NCBI GenBank assembly: GCA_034433995.1
Contig: DAOTZU010000174.1
Coordinates: 1 to 7,725, forward strand
Direction of reading: 5' to 3'
Length of the DNA: 7,725 nucleotides
DNA from: DAOTZU01 sp034433995
GTDB taxonomy: Bacteria; Chloroflexota; Anaerolineae; UBA1429
The notes under the pieces were generated by a model, which was not told the origin of the DNA, made no database searches, and saw only the letters and a program-made list of their open reading frames with translations. This document shows, in pieces, positions 1 to 7,725 of this stretch (position 1 is its first letter; every line of letters starts with the position of its first letter). The position numbers and the translations under genes are program-made.

Positions 1-691
1 CCTGGTGACCACCCTCACCAAGCGCATGGCCGAGGACCTGGCCGATTACCTGCGCGAGGCGGGGATCAGCGTACACTATCTCCACTCCGAGATCGAGACC
101 ATCGAACGGGTGGAGATCCTCCACGACCTGCGGGCCGGCGTGTACGATGTGGTGGTGGGAGTCAACCTGCTCCGCGAGGGGCTTGACCTGCCGGAGGTCT
201 CCCTGGTGGCCATCCTGGATGCCGATAAAGAGGGCTTTTTGCGCTCGGCGAACTCGCTGATCCAGACCATCGGCCGCGCCGCCCGTCATGTGAACGGCCG
301 GGTGATCATGTATGCCGACGTCATCACCCCTTCCATGCAACAGGCCATTGACGAGACCAACCGCCGCCGCCAGATCCAGCTGGCCTACAACGAGGAACAC
401 GGGATCGTCCCCAGCTCCATCGTCAAAGAGATTCGTGACCTCACCCAGAGCCTGCGGGCGGTGGCCGAGCCTCGCGCCACCTACCGGGCCGCCACCGAGA
501 TCCCCAAGGACGAGGCCCTGCGTTTGGTGAAGGAACTGGAGAAGCAGATGAAAACCGCCGCCCAGAACCTGGAATTCGAGAAAGCGGCCCTCCTGCGAGA
601 CCAGATCTTGGAGCTGCGCCGCACCTTGCGCGACCAAGAGGACGTGCCCGAATGGGAAAAGTTCCGCCAGTACGAGAGGGAGCGCCGCTAG
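1..691 (+). CDS. uvrB: UvrABC excinuclease subunit B, C-terminal part (5' end outside window)
   Basis: UvrB is the DNA-damage verification helicase of nucleotide excision repair. It is loaded by UvrA and then recruits the nuclease UvrC. The window opens inside the gene; codons read in frame from base 2 and end at TAG 689-691, leaving about 229 residues. The visible part starts in helicase domain 3 (TTLTKRMAEDL). Next come the motif V region (LLREGLDLPEVSLVAILDAD, encoded around 170-230) and motif VI (QTIGRAARH). The YNEEHGIVPSSI segment typical of UvrB follows. The C-terminal UVR coiled-coil motif (about 509-634: ALRLVKELEKQMK, then LEFEKAALLRDQI) is the part that contacts UvrC. A short charged tail ends the protein. 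The family is about 660-700 residues, so roughly two thirds lies upstream. No frameshift or missing motif is seen. The next gene begins 1 nt after the stop, suggesting one transcript. Confidence 0.97.
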   Translation, partial: LVTTLTKRMAEDLADYLREAGISVHYLHSEIETIERVEILHDLRAGVYDVVVGVNLLREGLDLPEVSLVAILDADKEGFLRSANSLIQTIGRAARHVNGRVIMYADVITPSMQQAIDETNRRRQIQLAYNEEHGIVPSSIVKEIRDLTQSLRAVAEPRATYRAATEIPKDEALRLVKELEKQMKTAAQNLEFEKAALLRDQILELRRTLRDQEDVPEWEKFRQYERERR

Positions 692-692
692 C

Positions 693-1625
693 ATGGCCCA
701 GGAGGATTATCCCAGCTATGTGCCCCTCTGGCGGCGCGGCGCGCTGCGCCAAAGGGCCGAGGCCGCCCGAGAGCGTTTGGCCGCCTGCGATCTCTGTCCG
801 CGCAAGTGTGGCGTGAACCGCTTGGCAGGGGAGGTGGGTTTTTGCCGCGCCGGGGAGCTGGCCGAGGTGGCCAGTTGGAACGTGCACATGTGGGAGGAGC
901 CGCCCATCACAGGCACGCGGGGCTCTGGCACCATCTTTTTTACCCATTGCACCGGCCGGTGCCTCTTTTGCCAGAACTATCCCATCAGCCAGCTGGGCGT
1001 GGGCCAAGAGGCGACGGCCGAGCGGCTGGCGGAGATGATGCTGGAATTGCAGCGCCGGGGCTGCCACAACATCAACCTGGTCACGCCCACCCACTATGTG
1101 CCCCAGATTTTGGCCGCGCTGGAGGTGGCGACCTTTCGGGGGCTGCGCATCCCCCTGGTCTATAACACCGGCGGCTATGACACGGTGGATACGCTCCGCC
1201 TTTTGGATGGTGTGGTGGATATCTATCTCCCCGACGCCAAATATGCCGACGACGCCGTGGCCCAGCGGCTCTCCGGCTTTCGCGATTATGTGGCCCACAA
1301 CCGGGCCGCTCTGCTGGAGATGCAGCGCCAGGTGGGCGAGGAATTGGTCGTGGACGAAAGGGGCATCGCCCGACGCGGGATGATCATCCGCCATCTCGTC
1401 CTGCCCAACGGCCTCTCCCAGACGCCGGAGGTGTTGCGCTGGATCGCCGAGAATCTCTCGCGGCGCACCTTCATCAGCCTGATGGCCCAATACTTTCCGG
1501 CCCACAAGGCCGTGGGCCATGCGGAGCTGGGGCGCCGTCTCTTCCCCTACGAATACGCCGAGGCCTTGGAGGCCTTTGAAGCGGCGGGCCTGGAGAACGG
1601 CTGGAAACAAGAGCTTGAGGAATAG
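693..1625 (+). CDS. PflX-type radical SAM protein (pyruvate formate-lyase activase homologue, COG1313-like)
   Basis: This is a radical SAM enzyme of 310 residues whose substrate is unknown. The cluster-binding CxxxCxxC is C86-TGR-C90-LF-C93, followed by QN as in glycyl-radical-activase relatives. An N-terminal Cys group, C32-x2-C35-x3-C39 and C51 (CDLCPRKCGVNR, then GEVGFCRAG), is characteristic of the PflX-like family and may bind a second metal or Fe-S centre. The segment MIIRHLVLPNG followed by SLMAQYFPAHKA is also typical of that family. The ATG at 693 is preceded by GAGGGAG (676-682) inside the end of uvrB. With only 1 nt between the genes, translational coupling to uvrB is likely. Its length is normal for the family. 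It is not a spore photoproduct lyase; no glycyl-radical enzyme is encoded in the window, so the true partner cannot be named. Family assignment is strong; function is open. Confidence 0.88.
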   Translation: MAQEDYPSYVPLWRRGALRQRAEAARERLAACDLCPRKCGVNRLAGEVGFCRAGELAEVASWNVHMWEEPPITGTRGSGTIFFTHCTGRCLFCQNYPISQLGVGQEATAERLAEMMLELQRRGCHNINLVTPTHYVPQILAALEVATFRGLRIPLVYNTGGYDTVDTLRLLDGVVDIYLPDAKYADDAVAQRLSGFRDYVAHNRAALLEMQRQVGEELVVDERGIARRGMIIRHLVLPNGLSQTPEVLRWIAENLSRRTFISLMAQYFPAHKAVGHAELGRRLFPYEYAEALEAFEAAGLENGWKQELEE

Positions 1626-1686
1626 CCCCAGATTCCACAGAGGGTGTTGCCAAAGGGATCCATCCCAGAGCTGATAGACCTGGCTC

Positions 1687-1709
1687 GCCGTCGGATTCGA
1701 TCCGACGGC
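1687..1709. repeat. 23-nt palindrome, copy 1 (10-bp stem, 3-nt loop)
   Basis: A perfect inverted repeat: left arm GCCGTCGGAT (1687-1696), loop TCG, right arm ATCCGACGGC (1700-1709). It lies 61 nt after the radical SAM stop codon. It has no T-tract of its own, so it is not a standalone terminator. It matches the palindrome at 1745-1767 at 19 of 23 positions, with one compensatory base-pair change, so I read the two as related copies of a small intergenic repeat. Confidence 0.8.
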
Positions 1710-1719
1710 TCTGCCTGCC

Positions 1720-1740
1720 AAGCCCGCGTTGCGGGCTTTT
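1720..1740 (+). terminator. Rho-independent terminator after uvrB / radical SAM unit
   Basis: The stem is AAGCCCGC (1720-1727) pairing with GCGGGCTT (1731-1738) around a GTT loop, and the T-run is 1737-1740. Its position about 95 nt after the radical SAM stop and before the uvrA promoter candidate fits termination of the uvrB unit. The T-run is short (TTTT, partly within the stem), so efficiency is uncertain. It sits between two related palindromes. Confidence 0.7.
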
Positions 1741-1744
1741 CACA

Positions 1745-1767
1745 GACGTCGGTTTCCAACCGACGGC
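1745..1767. repeat. 23-nt palindrome, copy 2 (8-bp stem, 3-nt loop)
   Basis: Left arm CGTCGGTT (1747-1754), loop TCC, right arm AACCGACG (1758-1765); flanking bases extend the similarity to copy 1 over 23 nt. The inner pair is T-A where copy 1 has A-T, so the stem is kept. The second base is A instead of C, which removes one outer pair. Confidence 0.78.
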
Positions 1768-1789
1768 GGGCACGCTATCCTGGAGCAAC

Positions 1790-1817
1790 TTGGCGCTCTT
1801 GACCAAACGGCTATACT
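1790..1817 (+). promoter_or_regulatory. Candidate sigma-70-type promoter for uvrA
   Basis: A TTGGCG -35-like hexamer (1790-1795), a 16-nt spacer and a TATACT -10 hexamer (1812-1817, 5 of 6 to TATAAT) lie in an AT-richer patch of an otherwise GC-rich region. The start site would be near 1824, giving a leader of about 80 nt before the uvrA ATG. The TTGACC at 1799-1804 is a better -35 match but sits too close to every -10 option (7 to 14 nt). I saw no convincing LexA-type box beside it. Confidence 0.5.
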
Positions 1818-1864
1818 TTATATCACCAACACCCCAAGCGAGCGTCCTATGTTGCGCGTGCCAT

Positions 1865-1878
1865 GCCGGCGCGCCGGC
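1865..1878. repeat. Perfect 14-nt GC palindrome in the uvrA leader
   Basis: GCCGGCGCGCCGGC is fully self-complementary and lies 27 nt before the uvrA start codon, inside the predicted leader. It could form a tight hairpin or be a dimeric-protein site. A CTTTTTG run follows at 1891-1897, but the intervening sequence does not make a clean terminator stem. In a GC-rich genome a chance origin is possible. Confidence 0.5.
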
Positions 1879-1896
1879 TGAAAATGGGGGCTTTTT

Positions 1897-1903
1897 GAGG
1901 GAG
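1897..1903 (+). promoter_or_regulatory. Ribosome binding site of uvrA
   Basis: GAGGGAG lies just before the ATG at 1906, with 5 nt between its GAGG core and the start. It supports this start codon, and the encoded N-terminus (MAHDYISIRGARQHNLKNI) matches the usual UvrA beginning. Confidence 0.75.
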
Positions 1904-1905
1904 CT

Positions 1906-4842
<2,937 letters not shown>

Positions 4843-4852
4843 GGACGGAGAC

Positions 4853-6130
4853 ATGGCCCGGCGCTATTACCTGTGGAATATCGGCTGCCAGATGAATCGC
4901 GCCGACGCCCTGCGCCTCGGCGAGGAGCTGGAGCGTCGCGGGTACCTCCCCACGCCTCGGCCACAGGAGGCCGATCTCCTGGTGCTCAACACCTGTGTCG
5001 TGCGGCAAAGCGCCGAGGACAAGGTGACGGGTCGCCTCAGCTCCTTCCGCTCCCTCAAAGAAGACCATCGGCAGCGTGCCCTGGTGGTGATGGGATGTTT
5101 TGTGGATGATGTCGCCGCGTTGCGCCAACGTTTTCCTTTTGTAGACGCCTTCTTCAAGCCCTCGGATCTCGCCGGGGTGTTGGCCTTTGTGGACCGTTGG
5201 GATGCCGACCACCATGCCCCGGCCCAGACCCTGGGCCCGGCGCAGATCTGCGAACTGGTGCCCATCAGCTACGGCTGCGACCACCATTGCACCTATTGCA
5301 TCGTCACCCTGCGCCGAGGGCCGGAGCGGAGCCGCCCCCTGGCCGAGATCGTGGCCGAGGTGGAGAGCTTGGTGCGGCGCGGCGCCCGGGAGATCACCCT
5401 CCTGGGGCAAAATGTGGATTCTTACGGCCATGACCTGCCCGAGCGCCCCGACCTGGCCGACCTGCTGCGCGCCATCCACGATATCCAGGACCTTTGGCGC
5501 ATCCGCTTCCTCACCTCCCACCCGCAAGATATGACCCAGCGCATCATCGAGACCGCTGCCGCGCTGCCCAAGGTCTGCCCCTGTTGGGAGCTGCCCGTGC
5601 AGGCGGGGGATGACGCGGTGCTCAAGCGGATGGGCCGCGGCTACACGGTGGCGCATTTCCGCGAGTTGGTGGGGCGCATCCGCCAGGCCAGCCCCGGCTG
5701 TGCCATCAACACCGATATCATCGTGGGCTTTCCCGGCGAGACGGAGGAGCAATTCCAGCGCACCCTGGGCTTGGTGGAGGAGGTGCGCTTCGACGTGGTG
5801 CACGTGGCCGCCTATTCCGTGCGGCCCGGCACCCCTGCCGCGCGCCTGGCGGACGATGTGACCCCCCAGGAGAAGGAGCGCCGCCGCGCCTTGATCGAGG
5901 AGACGCAGGCGCGCATCGCCGGGGAGATCAACGCCGCCCACCTGGGGCAGGTGGTGGAGGTGTTGGTGGATGGGCGGCAAAAGGGGCGCTGGCGCGGGCG
6001 CACCCGCACCAACAAGCTGGTCTTTTTTGCCAGTACGGAGGATTGGTTGGGCCGGCTGGCCCAGGTGCGCATCACCTGGACGGGGCCGTGGTCCATGCTG
6101 GGCGAGGTGGTCGCGCCCGGAGCATCTTGA
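4853..6130 (+). CDS. miaB: tRNA-2-methylthio-N6-(dimethylallyl)adenosine synthase MiaB
   Basis: MiaB is a radical SAM methylthiotransferase that adds a methylthio group to i6A37 of tRNAs reading U-starting codons. I start the 425-residue protein at ATG 4853 rather than at an upstream in-frame ATG inside uvrA. The N-terminus YYLWNIGCQMN then matches the family, and AGGA (4842-4845) lies 7 nt upstream. The methylthiotransferase domain has its three cluster cysteines C12, C48 and C82 (GCQMN, NTCVVR, GCF). The radical SAM cluster is C142-x3-C146-x2-C149 (YGCDHHCTYC), followed by RRGPERSRP. A TRAM RNA-binding domain closes the protein (about 365-420, LGQVVEVLVDG onward). A substitution is seen near 242-252: CPCWELPVQAG, where E. 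coli and Bacillus proteins have HLPVQSG. GCQMN with the LPVQ pattern favours MiaB over RimO; MtaB-type enzymes are less likely. Confidence 0.92.
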   Translation: MARRYYLWNIGCQMNRADALRLGEELERRGYLPTPRPQEADLLVLNTCVVRQSAEDKVTGRLSSFRSLKEDHRQRALVVMGCFVDDVAALRQRFPFVDAFFKPSDLAGVLAFVDRWDADHHAPAQTLGPAQICELVPISYGCDHHCTYCIVTLRRGPERSRPLAEIVAEVESLVRRGAREITLLGQNVDSYGHDLPERPDLADLLRAIHDIQDLWRIRFLTSHPQDMTQRIIETAAALPKVCPCWELPVQAGDDAVLKRMGRGYTVAHFRELVGRIRQASPGCAINTDIIVGFPGETEEQFQRTLGLVEEVRFDVVHVAAYSVRPGTPAARLADDVTPQEKERRRALIEETQARIAGEINAAHLGQVVEVLVDGRQKGRWRGRTRTNKLVFFASTEDWLGRLAQVRITWTGPWSMLGEVVAPGAS

Positions 6131-6176
6131 AAGGCGCATCGGGAGCCTTGCTGGCCTGGCTCGCCCCCTCACCCTG

Positions 6177-6195
6177 CCTCTCCCAGAGGGAGAGG
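6177..6195. repeat. REP-like hairpin in the miaB/der convergent gap
   Basis: Arms CCTCTCCC (6177-6184) and GGGAGAGG (6188-6195) pair perfectly around AGA, preceded by CCCCCTCACCC (6164-6174). This resembles a widespread bacterial intergenic repeat type built on CCTCACCC and CCTCTCCC/GGGAGAGG, which in translation gives LTLPLPEGE. Neither strand has a T-run after the hairpin. It could act as a bidirectional transcript end for miaB and der, but is not a canonical intrinsic terminator. The rest of the 126-nt gap (6131-6256) holds a weak CACCCTGGGTG palindrome (6210-6220), the GC hairpin at 6228-6249, and no gene. Confidence 0.65.
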
Positions 6196-6227
6196 AGGTT
6201 GGCATCCTTCACCCTGGGTGGAATTGC

Positions 6228-6249
6228 GTCGGCCGGCTACCGGCGCGAC
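6228..6249. repeat. Bulged GC hairpin just downstream of der
   Basis: GTCG plus GCCGG (6228-6236) pairs with CCGGC plus CGAC (6240-6249) around CTA, with a single bulged G at 6245. It lies 7 nt beyond the der stop codon. Read on the der strand, TTTT comes before the hairpin rather than after it, so it does not fit an intrinsic terminator. The CGTCGG start recalls the palindromes upstream of uvrA, but similarity beyond that is weak. Confidence 0.5.
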
Positions 6250-6256
6250 AAAAGGC

Positions 6257-7597
6257 TCAAACCTTCTTTTCCTCGTGCCCCCGAAAGATCAACCGGATCG
6301 GCCCGCCCTCGAACTTGTAGCGCTCACGGAGCTGGTTCTCCAGGTAGCGCTCGTAGCCAAAGTGTACCAGCTTGGTGTCGTTGACGAAAAAGACAAAGGT
6401 GGGCGGCTGGGTCTCCACCTGGGTACCGTAGTAGATGCGCAGCTTGCGGCCCCATTTGCTGGGCGGGGAGACCTTGGCCGTGGCATCGCGGATGAGGGCA
6501 TTGATCTCGCCGGTGCTGAGCCGCACCTGCCGCTCCTGGTGGATGCGCAGCGCCAAGGGCAAAATCCGCTCCACCCGTTGGCCGGTGAGGGCCGAGATAA
6601 AGAGCACCGGCACGTAAGGCATGAATTTGAGCTCGCGCCGCACATACTCTTCATATTGGGCCAAGGTGGTGGCATCTTTTTCCACCAAATCCCACTTGTT
6701 CACCAGCACGATGACCGCCTTGGCCTCCTCAAGGATGTAACCGGCGATGTGCTGGTCCTGCTCCGTCACCCCTTCGGTGGCGTCCAAGAGGAGCAGGACC
6801 ACATCGGCTCGGGCGATGGCCTTCAGGGCGCGCAAGACGCTGTACTTTTCCACCCCCGGCGCAATCTGTCCCCGCCGACGGATGCCGGCCGTATCAATGA
6901 GCACGATCTCTTGGCCGTGATAGCGGATGGTGGTATCGATGGCATCCCGGGTGGTGCCGGGAAGGTCGCTGACGATCACCCGCTCCTCGCCCAGCAGGCG
7001 GTTGAGCAACGAGGATTTGCCCACGTTGGTGCGGCCCACCAGGGCGATGCGCAGGGCGCCGCTTTCCTCCTCCTCCGGCGGCAACGACGGCAGAGCCTGC
7101 AGGATGGCCTCCAAGAGTTCCCCTGTGCCCAGGCCGCGTAGCGAGGAGACGGGCAAAGGATCGCCCAGGCCCAGGGCGTAGAACTCGTGGGCCCCCATCT
7201 CGCGGCTCACATGGTCCGCCTTGTTGGCCACCAAGATGATGGGCTTCTGGGTTCGGCGGAGGATATCGGCGATCTCGGCATCGGGGGCGGTGAGGCCATC
7301 CACAATATCCACCATAAAGACGATCACGTCCGCCTCGGCGATGGCCACCTCGGCTTGCGCCCGCACCTGAGCGGTGATCTGGTCGGCCGGCCCCAAAACG
7401 AGCCCGCCGGTATCCACCAAAGTAAAGACGCGCCCGCCCCACTCCACATCGGCATATTGCCGATCGCGGGTGGTGCCGGGGATATCCTCCACGATCGCCA
7501 GGCGTTGGCCCACCAAGCGGTTAAACAGGGTGGATTTGCCCACATTGGGCCGCCCCACCAGCGTGACGATATAGCGGGCCCGGTTCGCCTTGGCCAA
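6257..7597 (-). CDS. der: Ribosome biogenesis GTPase Der (EngA), tandem G domains
   Basis: Der is an essential GTPase that acts in 50S ribosomal subunit assembly. The 446-residue protein has the full layout. G domain 1 has GRPNVGKS (15-22), PGTTRD (40-45), DTGG (62-65) and NKAD (125-128). An acidic linker follows (PPEEEESG, about 173-180). G domain 2 has GRTNVGKS (188-195), PGTTRD (213-218), DTAG (235-238) and NKWD (300-303). A C-terminal KH-like domain (about 353-446) ends with GGPIRLIFRG. The start codon is TTG at 7597-7595, supported by a strong GGGAGG 7 nt upstream and by the family's short lead into G1; there is no nearby in-frame ATG. Stop TGA is at 6259-6257. It converges on miaB, and the preceding gene on its strand ends 12 nt upstream, so the two are probably in one operon. 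Length is typical and no key residue is missing. Confidence 0.97.
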   Translation of the reverse strand: MAKANRARYIVTLVGRPNVGKSTLFNRLVGQRLAIVEDIPGTTRDRQYADVEWGGRVFTLVDTGGLVLGPADQITAQVRAQAEVAIAEADVIVFMVDIVDGLTAPDAEIADILRRTQKPIILVANKADHVSREMGAHEFYALGLGDPLPVSSLRGLGTGELLEAILQALPSLPPEEEESGALRIALVGRTNVGKSSLLNRLLGEERVIVSDLPGTTRDAIDTTIRYHGQEIVLIDTAGIRRRGQIAPGVEKYSVLRALKAIARADVVLLLLDATEGVTEQDQHIAGYILEEAKAVIVLVNKWDLVEKDATTLAQYEEYVRRELKFMPYVPVLFISALTGQRVERILPLALRIHQERQVRLSTGEINALIRDATAKVSPPSKWGRKLRIYYGTQVETQPPTFVFFVNDTKLVHFGYERYLENQLRERYKFEGGPIRLIFRGHEEKKV

Positions 7598-7604
7598 CGG
7601 CTGT

Positions 7605-7610
7605 CCTCCC
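7605..7610 (-). promoter_or_regulatory. Ribosome binding site fixing the der TTG start
   Basis: On the minus strand GGGAGG ends 7 nt before TTG 7597. Its first G is also the last base of the upstream gene's TAG (7612-7610), so ribosomes finishing that gene end on the der Shine-Dalgarno sequence. This supports both the non-ATG start and translational coupling. Confidence 0.8.
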
Positions 7611-7725
7611 TACTCCTCTGGCGGGGCGGGGGTCGCGGTGGGCGTGGCGGTCGGCGGGGCTAACGTAGGGGCCGGAGTGATGATCGGTGTGGGTGTGGGC
7701 GTTGGAGTTGGCGTTGGTGTGCGCG
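7610..7725 (-). CDS. Unidentified protein, C-terminal Pro-Thr-rich tail (5' end outside window)
   Basis: Only the last 37 codons are visible. They read RTPTPTPTPTPTPI, then a looser Pro/Ala/Thr stretch (ITPAPTLAPPTATPTATPAP), ending PEE and TAG at 7612-7610. The Thr and Pro codons are mixed (ACA, ACG, ACT; CCA, CCC, CCG), so the repeat is kept at protein level and is not simply a DNA microsatellite. No ATG-initiated gene fits this segment. I support the frame because it runs open to the window edge, ends just before der and shares a base with the der Shine-Dalgarno sequence. Pro-Thr tails and linkers are common in secreted or surface-anchored proteins, including in Chloroflexota, but no catalytic domain is in view and I cannot name the protein. 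Confidence 0.72.
   Translation of the reverse strand, partial: RTPTPTPTPTPTPIITPAPTLAPPTATPTATPAPPEE

Noticed and set aside
441..1721. 426-codon open frame on the minus strand
   Set aside because: It lies opposite uvrB and the radical SAM gene, which have clear conserved motifs; its translation has no recognisable domain and is a high-GC antisense shadow.
1780..1905. SOS (LexA) operator upstream of uvrA
   Set aside because: I looked for CTG-N10-CAG and GAAC-N4-GTTC type boxes and found none convincing.
6131..6149. AAGGC/GCCTT hairpin right after the miaB stop
   Set aside because: Only a 5-bp stem with a 9-nt loop and no T-run; too weak to call a terminator.
6218..7141. 307-codon open frame on the plus strand opposite der
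   Set aside because: Shadow of der, whose two G domains are complete on the minus strand.
7187..7663. 158-codon plus-strand open frame ending in a Gly/Arg-rich tail
   Set aside because: It overlaps the N-terminal half of der and the Pro-Thr tail frame; its low-complexity end is the antisense of those Pro/Thr codons.

Overview
The window is a compact, GC-rich bacterial stretch made almost entirely of housekeeping genes for nucleotide excision repair, tRNA modification and ribosome assembly. I see no mobile element, CRISPR array, RNA gene or novel defence-type system. Three things hint at a Chloroflexota (Anaerolineae-like) genome: a proline/threonine dipeptide tail on one protein, the MiaB variant motif LPVQAGDD, and small palindromic intergenic repeats. 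That placement is inference from pattern memory, not a search result.

Layout. The plus strand carries, in order, the 3' part of uvrB (to 691), a PflX-type radical SAM protein starting 1 nt later (693-1625), a 280-nt gap, uvrA (1906-4842) and miaB (4853-6130, 10 nt after uvrA). The minus strand carries der/engA (6257-7597), convergent with miaB. Upstream of der lies the C-terminus of an unidentified protein with a Pro-Thr tail (7610-7725). Its stop codon shares a base with the der Shine-Dalgarno sequence.

Gaps. The uvrA upstream gap (1626-1905) holds two diverged copies of a 23-nt palindrome on either side of a rho-independent terminator, then a candidate promoter, a 14-nt perfect GC palindrome and the uvrA ribosome binding site. 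The 126-nt convergent gap (6131-6256) has no gene. It holds an 8-bp perfect REP-like hairpin and a second, bulged GC hairpin.

How the genes work together. UvrA and UvrB are the damage-recognition and verification subunits of excision repair. Here they lie in two adjacent, separately initiated plus-strand units, apparently separated by a terminator and a promoter. The radical SAM gene looks translationally coupled to uvrB, and miaB to uvrA. Der, on the other strand, is a 50S-assembly GTPase co-transcribed with the Pro-Thr-tailed protein. The most interesting non-coding signal is the palindrome pair at 1687-1767, where one inner base pair has changed in a compensatory way.
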